From Phycisphaerales bacterium (GTDB lineage: Bacteria; Planctomycetota; Phycisphaerae; Tepidisphaerales; Tepidisphaeraceae): 64,000 bases of DNA. Position numbers and translations under genes: made by a program. A model generated the notes under the pieces. It ran no database searches. It had not been told where the DNA came from and was given only the letters and a program-made list of their open reading frames with translations. Where the stretch lies: positions 62,001-126,000 of the forward strand of contig JADYZN010000061.1 in the NCBI GenBank assembly GCA_020853095.1, written 5' to 3'. Positions 45,309 through 53,598 of the stretch are shown here, in pieces. Numbering within the stretch: the first letter of the stretch is position 1; every line of letters starts with the position of its first letter.

Positions 45309-46964
45309 ATGTCGAAGTATCGCCTCGACAGCTTGGCGGAACTGGCCCGGCAACTGGAGTATGCTCCGGCGGCCCGGCGGATTTCGCAGGTGTCGGCGGC
45401 GGAAGAGCTTCTGCACGACCTCGATCCGGCCAAGGCGTATCCTTACAGTTTTGTCGTCTATCGCATCACCGGCTATCACCCCAAGGACGAGGTGACGGCG
45501 GACCTGTTGACTGGGCTGGCGTTGCAGCACGACCTGGGGGTTTTGATTGAACAGTTGAGCGACTCGCTGAATTTGCCGGCGGACTCGGCCGCCGAGCCGG
45601 TGTTGACCATCGAGCAGGTCGGCGAGCGGTTCAACGTCACCAGCAAGACCATTCAACGGTGGCGTCGAAGGGGATTGCCGGGCAGGCGGTTTGTTTTTGC
45701 CGATGGCAAGCGTCGGGTGGGGTTTCTGGTCAGCAGCGTCGAGCGGTTTTTCGCGACGCACCAGGACCAGGTGACGCGCGGCATGAATTTTTCGCAGGTG
45801 GATGCGGAAGAAAACGAGTTGATTTTGCGGCAGGCCCGGCGGCTGGCGACGCAATGCCGTTGCTGCGTGAATGAAATTGCACGCCGGATCGGTCGAAAGC
45901 TCAACCGTTCGCCGATCACCATCCTGCATACGATCCGCAGGCACGATCAGGCGAACCCGCAGCGGGCGGTTTTCCCTTCCGCGCCGGAGGTCTTGAGCGT
46001 TGAGAACAAGCAGTCGATCGCCCGGACGTATCGGCGTGGGGCGACGTTGGCGCAACTGGCCTGCCGGTATGGCCGGACCAAGGCGGCGATCTATCGCATC
46101 GTGGTCGAGCAGCGCCTGGAGAGGCTGAATCGACGCAAGGTGAAATTCATCGACGACCCGCTGTATCACCAGGCGGATGCGGCCGACGCGGTTGAGGCCA
46201 TCGTTCGACAGGAGAGCCTGGCCGACCCGCAAAAGGGCGAAACCCTGCGCGTGCCGAAGGATTTGCCGGCCTATTTGCAGGAGCTGTACCGCGTGCCGTT
46301 GCTGACGGCGACGCGGGAACGCGGGCTTTTCCTGAAATTCAATTACCACAAGTTCCAGTTCGTGCAAGTACGGCGACGGACCGATCCGCAGCTTGTTCGC
46401 GGGCGGGATTTGCAGCGGATGGAACGACAATGGAAGCTGGCCAGCGAAACCCGCAATGCCATCGTGCGGGCGAATCTGCGGCTGGTGGTCAGCGTGGCTC
46501 GCAAACATCTGCGGCCGGGTTTGGATTTGATGGAGCTGGTCAGCGACGGCAACCTGACGTTGATGCGGGCGGTCGAATCGTTTGACGTTCATCGTGGATA
46601 TCGCTTCAGCACCTACGCGACGTTGGTGCTGATGAAGGGATTTGCGCGCAGCGTGCCCTTGATGCGGGCCGGCCGGTTGGGTGGCCAGGTGGACGTGTCG
46701 GCCATGGCGAACGTGGCCGACCAGGGCGAGCGGGGCGTGGGGCATCGAATGCAGATGCGCGACCAGTTGCATCAGCTTATGAAAGTGCTCAACGAGCGCG
46801 AGCGGAACATTTTATTGAGCCATTTCGGCGTGGGGGATCGTCAAAAGCCGGTCACGTTTGAGCAGATGAGCCGGCGGATGGGCCTGACCAGCCAGCGCGT
46901 TCGGCAGATCGAACAATCCGCGCTGGCCAAACTGCGCGAGATCGCGGTTCATTCTGAAAATTGA
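45309..46964 (+). CDS. Sigma-70 family factor with an N-terminal helix-turn-helix domain
   Basis: 551 residues. Around residues 98-150 is a separate helix-turn-helix of the MerR/excisionase type (LTIEQVGERFNVTSKTIQRW, then RRRGLPGRRFVFADGKRRVG). Sigma region 2 lies near residue 380-440 (IVRANLRLVVSVARKHL, SDGNLTLMRAVESFD, HRGYRFSTYATLVL) and region 4 near 492-545 (LNERERNILLSHFGVGD, LTSQRVRQIEQSALAKLRE). An intervening region 150-370 with a second weak HTH-like segment (GATLAQLACRYGRTKAAIYR) is unlike standard sigma factors. No recognisable ribosome-binding site; promoter abuts the ATG. Confidence 0.9.
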   Translation: MSKYRLDSLAELARQLEYAPAARRISQVSAAEELLHDLDPAKAYPYSFVVYRITGYHPKDEVTADLLTGLALQHDLGVLIEQLSDSLNLPADSAAEPVLTIEQVGERFNVTSKTIQRWRRRGLPGRRFVFADGKRRVGFLVSSVERFFATHQDQVTRGMNFSQVDAEENELILRQARRLATQCRCCVNEIARRIGRKLNRSPITILHTIRRHDQANPQRAVFPSAPEVLSVENKQSIARTYRRGATLAQLACRYGRTKAAIYRIVVEQRLERLNRRKVKFIDDPLYHQADAADAVEAIVRQESLADPQKGETLRVPKDLPAYLQELYRVPLLTATRERGLFLKFNYHKFQFVQVRRRTDPQLVRGRDLQRMERQWKLASETRNAIVRANLRLVVSVARKHLRPGLDLMELVSDGNLTLMRAVESFDVHRGYRFSTYATLVLMKGFARSVPLMRAGRLGGQVDVSAMANVADQGERGVGHRMQMRDQLHQLMKVLNERERNILLSHFGVGDRQKPVTFEQMSRRMGLTSQRVRQIEQSALAKLREIAVHSEN

Positions 46965-46965
46965 A

Positions 46966-47742
46966 TCAGGGCATCGCGCCATACAGGCGGTTGTCCTGTG
47001 ACAGAAAGCCGGTTCCCGGTGCGATGCGGGATGCGCCATCCTGGTTGTTGGTGAATCGCTCCCTGAGTGATTCGGCGTGCCCATCGCAAAAGGCGACGTT
47101 GGTCATGTTCAGATGGCGAAAACCCTGTGTCCCGCCCCATCGGCCGTAATAGGAGGCATCGCCGGGATTGGGCCAGGGGGCGCGCATGAATTTGTTGGCG
47201 CCGCCGGAATACTGGCCATCGCCGAACAGGGCGGTTTGCGCGGGGTTTTTAATTTGCACGGCCTTGGCGGGGGAGACGATGGATTCCCACTGGCCGTGGC
47301 CGATGAAGCTGGTGTTGTAGTTGTAACCGGTGTACGGATCGCTCAGCCAGTTGGCCTTGCCTTCGTAGGAGGGGCATTGCTGAATCTGCGTCGTTCCGCC
47401 GCGGCCCCACAACAAGCCGGGAATCACCTCCGGGAGTTGGGCCGGCCGGTAAATGGTGGTCAGATCCCAGGCAAAGTTGTAGGTGACTCCACCCGCGTTT
47501 GAGCTGTAATACGCGATGGGGTAGGAACCCTTGTTCTCGTTGACATACGCCTGCGCGGCAATGGCCATTTGGCGCAGGTTGCTCAGGCACGCCACCCGCT
47601 GGGCGGCCTGCCGTGAACGGCTCAGCGATGGAAGCAGCAGGGCGATCAACAGCGCGATCACGCTGATGATGACCAGCAGCTCGACCAGGCTGAAGCCCCG
47701 GTTGTCGAAATCGTGCGGTTTTTCATGTGATGGTCGGCACAT
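46966..47742 (-). CDS. Pseudopilin-like protein in the B12-controlled operon
   Basis: 258 residues. N-terminal prepilin motif RGFSLVELLVIISVIALLI followed by RSRQAAQRVACLSNLRQMAIAAQAYVNENKGSYPI and C-terminal NVAFCDGHAESLRE, as in planctomycete DUF1559-like pseudopilins. The N-terminal tail before the cleavage Gly is longer than usual (about 15 residues). It lies 63 bases downstream of the PEP-CTERM gene on the same strand, so the upstream cobalamin riboswitch should control both. It ends one base from the stop of the sigma-factor gene. Confidence 0.9.
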   Translation of the reverse strand: MCRPSHEKPHDFDNRGFSLVELLVIISVIALLIALLLPSLSRSRQAAQRVACLSNLRQMAIAAQAYVNENKGSYPIAYYSSNAGGVTYNFAWDLTTIYRPAQLPEVIPGLLWGRGGTTQIQQCPSYEGKANWLSDPYTGYNYNTSFIGHGQWESIVSPAKAVQIKNPAQTALFGDGQYSGGANKFMRAPWPNPGDASYYGRWGGTQGFRHLNMTNVAFCDGHAESLRERFTNNQDGASRIAPGTGFLSQDNRLYGAMP

Positions 47743-47805
47743 GGCACAGCTTTCGTTTAACGCCCGGCGCGAGGTTTCCCCCGTGCCGAACGGGATGGTG
47801 GTCGA

Positions 47806-48624
47806 TCACACACGGTTTCGACGCAGCAACAGCGGCAGGCCCAAAACGCCCAGCACCAGCGAGGTGGCCGGTTCGGGGACGGCCGCGCCGATGGCGGCGT
47901 TGTTCAGGTACACCGCATCCAGGGCGAGATACGCGGGTGCGTTGGCATCCACGTCGAACCGGATGAAGCCGACTTGGGACAGGCCGGTGGACGAGATGTC
48001 CAGCCAGTTGCCGCCGCCGGAATTGCCGTAGACTTCGGCCAGCGTGCCGGAGCCGAGCGTGCCTGGCATCGGAAGGCCGTAATCGGAGGGGGTGTAGTCG
48101 CCCAGGTCGGCGGTGAGGATGTCGCCGTAGGACATATATTGCGGGTCATATGGGATGCCGTTATCGAAGACATACCCGGTGGCGGGGACGTCGAAGCTGA
48201 TGATGTTGTTGTTATTGAGCGAAACCCAATCCGTGCCGTTTTCGCTGACCGAAACACGAGCCTCTCGATCATAAAATGGAGAGTTGTCGCCGGTGTTGAG
48301 TTGCTGGAAGACCAGTACGTTCAACTCGGGCGCTGCGGCTTGAGGAAGGGCGTAATTTTGCAGTTGCAGCGTGATGTGGCCCCCTTTGCCGATGGACACC
48401 CAGTCGGCGCTGCTCCAGGGGTTGCCGTAGGGATTGGACAGACTTGTTGTGTCTCCCCAAGAGCCGGTGATCCGGCTGGTTTCGCCCGTGGCGGTGGAGA
48501 CATCGTGATAGCCGGCATTGGAATCGGCGCCGAAATCATAATTGACGACCGATTGCGCGGTGGCGGCCCAAAGTGGGGCGGCCGACATGGCCGTTGCCCA
48601 GACAAGAACAGATCGACCCAACAT
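47806..48624 (-). CDS. PEP-CTERM surface protein under a cobalamin riboswitch
   Basis: 272 residues from ATG 48624, which follows GGGAG by 7 bases. Signal peptide to about residue 20 (MLGRSVLVWATAMSAAPLWA). The mature protein is Asn/Gly/Ser-rich and probably beta-sandwich (VNYDFGADSNAG, GGHITLQLQNYALP). The C-terminus VPEPATSLVLGVLGLPLLL followed by RRNRV is a complete PEP-CTERM sorting signal (VPEPA, hydrophobic span, basic tail). The protein should be cut by an exosortase/archaeosortase-like enzyme, none of which is in the window. The gene has a cobalamin riboswitch in its leader. I infer surface capture of B12 or a related role; not shown by sequence. Confidence 0.9.
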   Translation of the reverse strand: MLGRSVLVWATAMSAAPLWAATAQSVVNYDFGADSNAGYHDVSTATGETSRITGSWGDTTSLSNPYGNPWSSADWVSIGKGGHITLQLQNYALPQAAAPELNVLVFQQLNTGDNSPFYDREARVSVSENGTDWVSLNNNNIISFDVPATGYVFDNGIPYDPQYMSYGDILTADLGDYTPSDYGLPMPGTLGSGTLAEVYGNSGGGNWLDISSTGLSQVGFIRFDVDANAPAYLALDAVYLNNAAIGAAVPEPATSLVLGVLGLPLLLRRNRV

Positions 48625-48625
48625 G

Positions 48626-48656
48626 AAAAAACTCCCTGCTCCGATTCGCGCGGAGC
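48626..48656 (-). promoter_or_regulatory. Hairpin plus U-run at the ribosome-binding site
   Basis: On the minus strand GCTCCG (48656-48651) pairs with CGGAGC (48643-48638), 7-base loop, followed by AGGGAG and six T just before the ATG. It may be the expression platform by which the riboswitch alters transcription or translation. The stem is short, so the mechanism is uncertain. Confidence 0.5.
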
Positions 48657-48782
48657 GATCCTCCTGAACCTTAAAAAACAAAATCAGTCTTCGCGTTGGG
48701 TCGATGATCCGGGGCGGAAGCTGTCCAGGAGGGAAACAAGCCAAGCCCACGGCGTCCCGTTTCGCGAGGACACACATGAAAC

Positions 48783-48960
48783 TCGACAGGCAGGTCTTCC
48801 GGCTTGGGATTGCCTCCCGTTCGCCTTCCCATCGGCCCCGTTGCGAGGCTGACAGTGGCATGTTGAACGGGACGCTGGCAGCTTTGGCTGGCCATCCTTT
48901 ACGGCGGCGCGTCCGCGGTGGAATTCCCGGAAATCAATCCGGGTCACCACACTTCCCTAT
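48783..48960 (-). promoter_or_regulatory. Cobalamin (vitamin B12) riboswitch
   Basis: Minus strand, read from 48960 to 48783. The order of conserved elements fits the AdoCbl/B12 riboswitch: GGGAAGTGTGGTGAC, TTCCACCGCGGACGCGCC, GCCGTAAAGGATGG, then GCCACTGTCAGCC, GATGGGAAGGCG and the B12 box AAGCCGGAAGACCTGCCTG (48805-48787). It starts about 150-330 bases upstream of the PEP-CTERM gene ATG, in its leader. It should bind cobalamin and repress the two downstream genes when B12 is plentiful. No other gene lies between. Confidence 0.93.
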
Positions 48961-49012
48961 TCACCCCGCCGGCCGAAACATATGGCCGACGGGAAACCTA
49001 TCGAACGGAGGT

Positions 49013-49041
49013 ATTGGATCAAATTGTCCGATTGGTGTCAA
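49013..49041 (-). promoter_or_regulatory. Promoter candidate for the B12-riboswitch operon
   Basis: TTGACA (49041-49036) and TCCAAT (49018-49013) with a 17-base spacer on the minus strand. It would start transcription shortly upstream of the riboswitch. The -10 match is moderate. Confidence 0.5.
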
Positions 49042-49108
49042 TGCGGAGCGAATATTTTTTGTGATCGCCAACCGATGCGAGAACAAATGGTTGTTCGACC
49101 CGGAAATT

Positions 49109-49135
49109 GGAGGGCGTCGTGGAGCGACGCCCTCC
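49109..49135 (-). terminator. Putative terminator hairpin after gnd
   Basis: A perfect 11-bp stem GGAGGGCGTCG (49109-49119) with its complement 49125-49135 and a 5-base loop lies 22 bases past the gnd stop. Read on the minus strand, only AATTTCC follows, so the U-run is weak. It separates gnd from the riboswitch promoter. Confidence 0.6.
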
Positions 49136-49156
49136 AGTTGGTGGGGCGCGGGGTGG

Positions 49157-50668
49157 TTAGCCGATGGTCAGTTGGGGGCGCGTCGGTTCGGGCCAATCCA
49201 GGTGGAAAAATTTGCCGCGCGGCGTATCGGTGCGCTCGTAGGTGTGGGCGCCGAAATAGTCGCGCTGGGCCTGCAAGAGATTGGCCGGCAGACGAGCGGC
49301 GCGATAACCATCGTAATAAGCCAGGGCGGACATGAAGGCCGGTGCGGCGAGGCCATTCTCGGCCGCAAGGCAGACGACCTTCCGCCAGTTGGACTGTCCC
49401 TTTTGAATCTGCTCGTTGAAATAGGGATCCAGCAGCAGGTTGACCAGGTTGGGATTGCGGGAGTAGGCGTCGGTGATTTTTTGCAGGAAGCGGGCGCGAA
49501 TGATGCAGCCGCCGCGCCAGATGCTGGCGATTTCAGCGAAGTTCAGCGTCCATTTATATTCCTTTTGCGCCTCGCGCATCAGTTGAAATCCCTGTGCGTA
49601 GGCGCAGATTTTGGAGCCATACAGGGCGTCGCGCACGGCGGAAATCAGTTCCTGCCGGTTGCCGGAAAAGTTCGTTTTGGGGCCGGCCAGGTGCTTGGAG
49701 GCCTCGACGCGCTCATCCTTCAGGGCGCTCAGGCAGCGGGCAAAGACCGCTTCGGCGATGGAATTGGCGGGGATGCCCATGTCCAGCGCGTTGACGGAGG
49801 TCCATTTGCCGGTGCCTTTCTGGCCGGCGGTGTCCAGGACGTAATCCACCAGGAATTCGCCTTTGTGCAGCGGGTCGGGCTGTTTGAGGATGTCGGCGGT
49901 GATCTGGATCAGATACGAATCCAAATCGCCGTCGTTCCACTGGTGAAAGACCTCGCCCAGCTCGTTGGCTTTCATGCCCAGCAGGTTTTTCATGAGGAAA
50001 TAGGCTTCGCAGATGAGCTGCATGTCGATGTATTCGATGCCGTTGTGGATCATCTTGACGTAGTGGCCGGCGCCGTTGGGGCCGAGATAGGCGGTGCAGG
50101 GGACGCCGCCGACGACCGGCTTGCCGGGCTGGGCGGTTTCGATGGGGCGGCCGGTTTTGGCATCCACCTTGGCGGCGACGGCTTCCCAGATGGGCTTGAG
50201 ATGTTTCCACGAATCGGGATCGCCGCCGGGCATCATGGAGGGGCCGAACCGCGCCCCCACTTCGCCGCCGGAGACGCCCGAACCGAAGAATTTGCACTTG
50301 GCGGCATATTCCTTTTCGCGGCGGATGGTGTCGGTCCAGAGGCTGTTGCCGCAATCGACGACGATGTCATCGGTGGCGATGCCGGCGTCGATGAGTTGTT
50401 TGACCACCGCGTCGACGGCCGGACCGGCCTTGACGAGAATGATGAATTTGCGGGGGCGTTTGATGGACCCGACGAGCTGCTCGATGGTTTCGCAGGGGAC
50501 CAGGCCGCCGGGGGTGTTGGGGTTTTTCCCGATAAAATTCCGCATCGTTTCGGTGGTGCGGTTGTAGACGGCGACTTTGAAGCCGTGGTCGGCGATGTTG
50601 AGGGCCAGGTTTTCGCCCATGACGGCCAGCCCGATCAGTCCGATGTCGGCGGTGGGTTGTTGTGGCAT
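49157..50668 (-). CDS. gnd: 6-phosphogluconate dehydrogenase, decarboxylating
   Basis: 503 residues: [21 protein letters not shown] (NADP site), [38 protein letters not shown] with the catalytic Lys, [16 protein letters not shown] and the C-terminal [14 protein letters not shown]-like [18 protein letters not shown]. It oxidises 6-phosphogluconate to ribulose-5-phosphate with CO2 and NADPH in the pentose phosphate pathway. Full length, classical long form. Single gene with a hairpin after it. Confidence 0.97.
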   Translation of the reverse strand: MPQQPTADIGLIGLAVMGENLALNIADHGFKVAVYNRTTETMRNFIGKNPNTPGGLVPCETIEQLVGSIKRPRKFIILVKAGPAVDAVVKQLIDAGIATDDIVVDCGNSLWTDTIRREKEYAAKCKFFGSGVSGGEVGARFGPSMMPGGDPDSWKHLKPIWEAVAAKVDAKTGRPIETAQPGKPVVGGVPCTAYLGPNGAGHYVKMIHNGIEYIDMQLICEAYFLMKNLLGMKANELGEVFHQWNDGDLDSYLIQITADILKQPDPLHKGEFLVDYVLDTAGQKGTGKWTSVNALDMGIPANSIAEAVFARCLSALKDERVEASKHLAGPKTNFSGNRQELISAVRDALYGSKICAYAQGFQLMREAQKEYKWTLNFAEIASIWRGGCIIRARFLQKITDAYSRNPNLVNLLLDPYFNEQIQKGQSNWRKVVCLAAENGLAAPAFMSALAYYDGYRAARLPANLLQAQRDYFGAHTYERTDTPRGKFFHLDWPEPTRPQLTIG

Positions 50669-50874
50669 GTTTTCTTGCTCCGGTTGAAAATAAAAGTTGT
50701 TACTCGCAAACCGCGAAGTGGAAAGTATAGGAAGCGGTGGCCTGGAGTAAATGGTGATAATTACGATCGCGGGGCATGGAAATTTTTCTGATAGTGGCTA
50801 TTTTCATGCCGTCGGCCAAAATGGTCGGAATTTGTGCTTGAATTCACTGTTTAATCAGAGATTGGTTCGTCATC

Positions 50875-52188
50875 ATGTCAAATCATTCCCGCCGTCGATA
50901 TGCGGTTGTCGGGTTAAGCAACCGTGCGATCGGTCAATACGTCCTGCCCATGATCGGCCACCCCAAGTTGCCCGAGTATGGCAATTATTCGCAACACGCC
51001 GAGGTGGTCGCGGTCAGCGACATCGACCCCGCGCGCGTTGAGGCGTTCAACAATGCCATGGGGGTTCGGCTTCCCTATTACGCCGTGGAGGATGTCGGCC
51101 GGATGATCGACCAGACCAGGCCCGATGCGCTGATCGTCGCCGGTCCGGATGGCACGCACGTTGAAGGCATCGTCACCGGCCTTGGCCGCGACATCGACGT
51201 GATCTCCGAAAAGCCGATGGTCATCGACGCCGCCCAGGCCCGGCGCGTGCTGGAGGCCGAGGCCAAAAGCAAGGGCCGGGTGTTCGTCACGTTTAATTAT
51301 CGCTACACGCAGACCCACATGATGATCAAACGCATGATCATGGAGGGAAAGATCGGTCGCGTGACCAACGTCGAAATGACGTGGAACATCGACACCTATC
51401 ACGGGTCGAGCTATTTCAACCGGTGGAACCGGGACCGCGCCAAGTCGGGCGGGTTGTCGATCACCAAAAGCTGCCATCATTTCGATCTGGTCAACTGGTG
51501 GGTGAATGATCGCCCGAAGCAGGTCTTCGCCTACGGCGCGCTGAACTATTACGGCGCCAACAGCCCGCACAAACCCAAGGGCAAACTGAGCGCCGCCGAG
51601 CTGCGCGCGCGGTCTCCGTATCGGTTGCGCTGGTCGGCCCCCTGGCAGAACCAGCCCAAGGATGATCACCTGATCGCCCACGAAAAAGTGTTCAACCTGC
51701 CTTATAAAGTTCAATATCCGCAGGATCCTCCCTTTGACATGTTTGATGAGGCGATCGACATCGAGGACACCTATTCAGTGGTCGTGTGTTATCTGGGCGG
51801 CGCATCGCTGAGTTACTCGGCCAATTTTTCGGCGCCATGGGAAGGGTATACGCTGGGGATCAACGGCACGCACGGACGGATCGAGGCGCGGCATTACACC
51901 GAGCCGAGCCGAAATCCCTTCCCATCCGACAGCCATGAGACCCTCGTCTACTATCCGATCTTCGGCCATCGCCAGGTGCTCGAAGTGCCCCAGGTGGGAG
52001 GTGGGCACGGCGGCGCGGACCCGATGCTGAAATACGATCTGTTTGTGGAACGCCTGCCCCAGTCAAAGGAACTGGGCCTGCTTGCCGATGCCCGACAGGG
52101 GGCCGATGCGGTGATGGTCGGCGAGGCGGTCTGGCGGTCGATCAAGGAAAACCGGCCGATGGAGATCGAACAACTAGGCTCAGTCTAA
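50875..52188 (+). CDS. Gfo/Idh/MocA-family oxidoreductase
   Basis: 437 residues. N-terminal Rossmann pattern YAVVGLSNRAIGQY; VAVSDIDPARVEAFN; DALIVAGPDGTHVEGI; ISEKPMVIDAAQARRVL (the family E-K-P); VTFNYRYTQTHMMIKRMI. The C-terminal half has SGGLSITKSCHHFDLVNWW, with a conserved HxxD. A sugar or polyol dehydrogenase is expected. Divergent from gnd across a 206-base gap. Substrate not assignable. Confidence 0.92.
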   Translation: MSNHSRRRYAVVGLSNRAIGQYVLPMIGHPKLPEYGNYSQHAEVVAVSDIDPARVEAFNNAMGVRLPYYAVEDVGRMIDQTRPDALIVAGPDGTHVEGIVTGLGRDIDVISEKPMVIDAAQARRVLEAEAKSKGRVFVTFNYRYTQTHMMIKRMIMEGKIGRVTNVEMTWNIDTYHGSSYFNRWNRDRAKSGGLSITKSCHHFDLVNWWVNDRPKQVFAYGALNYYGANSPHKPKGKLSAAELRARSPYRLRWSAPWQNQPKDDHLIAHEKVFNLPYKVQYPQDPPFDMFDEAIDIEDTYSVVVCYLGGASLSYSANFSAPWEGYTLGINGTHGRIEARHYTEPSRNPFPSDSHETLVYYPIFGHRQVLEVPQVGGGHGGADPMLKYDLFVERLPQSKELGLLADARQGADAVMVGEAVWRSIKENRPMEIEQLGSV

Positions 52189-52201
52189 AATCCCCGCTGT
52201 T

Positions 52202-53434
52202 TTATGGCGTGCGCTGCAATTCTTCCCACAGGTCGCGCAGGTCCATCGACATGCGGACGGTCACCGAGCCATCGGCGAAGTAGTCGGATTTGTAGATTCT
52301 GGCCCGACGCAACGCCCGCACCACCGCATCGCGGATCAGGGGGTTTTGCTTGGCGGCCTGTTCGAGGGTCTGCTGGTCGGTCAGCTTGAGATTTTCGATC
52401 TGCGCTTCGAGTTTGGCGCGGGCGTCGATTTCGGCGTTGCGGGCGGCACGGAGCTTGGACCCGGCCGGCTGGGCGTTGCCTTCGGCGTCGAGTTGGCGGT
52501 CCACCCAGTCCGGCGGGGTGGACAGCACCATCGTGGCCGGATGGGAGGAGATGCCCTTTTCATCGGGCAACCGGCCGACACCCTCGGCCGGCGCGAGCTG
52601 TTGCAACATCCGATCCCGCAACCGGCCCCAGGTTTCTTCATCGGCCGGCAGCGGAAGATTTTTCTGTGCGGAAGCGGCGTCGCGGAAGGCATCAAAAAAT
52701 TCCGGTCCCGGATTGGCCATCGTCAATTTCACGGTCATGTCATCCTGAAAAACCACGGCAGTCACCGGCCGGGCGGTCAGATAGTCAACCATCGCCCGTT
52801 CCAAGGCTCCATCGTTGGCCGACAGCAGCTCGCCGACGGTTTTCCCGGTTGACCATTCGATGGGGCGAATGCTTTCAATCACGCGACCGATGGCGTTTTC
52901 ACGGGCTTGGATCACCGTTTGCCGGCGGGCGGATTCATCGACCGACGCCCAGGGGTCGATGGCGGCCATCGGCGCGGCATCCTCAACCGCCGCCGAACCG
53001 GTGCTTGAACCCGTTGCGGCGAAGGTGCGGTTGTTCCAATCCCGCAGGATGAATTGCAATTGATCCGACGAAACCGGCGATTTTTTGGCTTTAATCGTGG
53101 CGATTCGACTCAGGGTGTTGGCGACGTGCGTGCCGGAGATTTCCAGCCTCACCTGGCAGGTCTGTTCATCGAGCCAGCGCGGGCCGCCGACCAGTTGGGC
53201 GCGGTGCAGGGTTTTGTCCAGTTCATCGCTTGAGCAGGTTTGATCCAGAAAATCCTGAACCGTCAGACCCTGTGCCAGCGGCATCCGGCCGATCTCCTCG
53301 TGGAGGGCCTGCACCGCATTGGCCTGCGCGGCGTCCACCTGGTCGCGTCGGGCGACATCGGAGGCCGGCCCGGCCGCCAGGCAAAACATGGCCATCAGGC
53401 CCGCCAACAGCAACTGCAACCCGCGACATGTCAT
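52202..53434 (-). CDS. Secreted protein of unknown function (LPP20-like C-terminus)
   Basis: 410 residues from the ATG at 53434, which begins MTCRGLQLLLAGLMAMFCLA, a signal peptide; in-frame starts up to 53581 precede it without a good site. No lipobox was recognised. The long middle has Ala/Gln-rich helical parts and a KSPVSSDQLQFILRDW segment. The C-terminal part VRALRRARIYKSDYFADGSVTVRMSMDLRDLWEEL (given here as RALRRARIYKSDYFADGS and VTVRMSMDLRDLW) resembles LPP20-type repeats found in lipoproteins. Function unknown. Convergent with the oxidoreductase and divergent from the amidohydrolase gene. Confidence 0.7.
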   Translation of the reverse strand: MTCRGLQLLLAGLMAMFCLAAGPASDVARRDQVDAAQANAVQALHEEIGRMPLAQGLTVQDFLDQTCSSDELDKTLHRAQLVGGPRWLDEQTCQVRLEISGTHVANTLSRIATIKAKKSPVSSDQLQFILRDWNNRTFAATGSSTGSAAVEDAAPMAAIDPWASVDESARRQTVIQARENAIGRVIESIRPIEWSTGKTVGELLSANDGALERAMVDYLTARPVTAVVFQDDMTVKLTMANPGPEFFDAFRDAASAQKNLPLPADEETWGRLRDRMLQQLAPAEGVGRLPDEKGISSHPATMVLSTPPDWVDRQLDAEGNAQPAGSKLRAARNAEIDARAKLEAQIENLKLTDQQTLEQAAKQNPLIRDAVVRALRRARIYKSDYFADGSVTVRMSMDLRDLWEELQRTP

Positions 53435-53598
53435 CGTAAGTCCAGTCAGGGGCGAAACTTTTACGAAAATGGGCATTTCTGATACTATTAGACAATTCCG
53501 GCCGACACTGGTTAGCACGCACAGTAGTGGTCGTATTATAACGTATCGGATAACATCCCTTGGGAAAAGGAATTGCGCCAATCGGCCAATTTTCGCAT

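Noticed and set aside
48704-50791. 695-codon open frame on the plus strand opposite gnd and the riboswitch
   Set aside because: It is antisense to 6-phosphogluconate dehydrogenase, which has full family motifs, and it also crosses the riboswitch.
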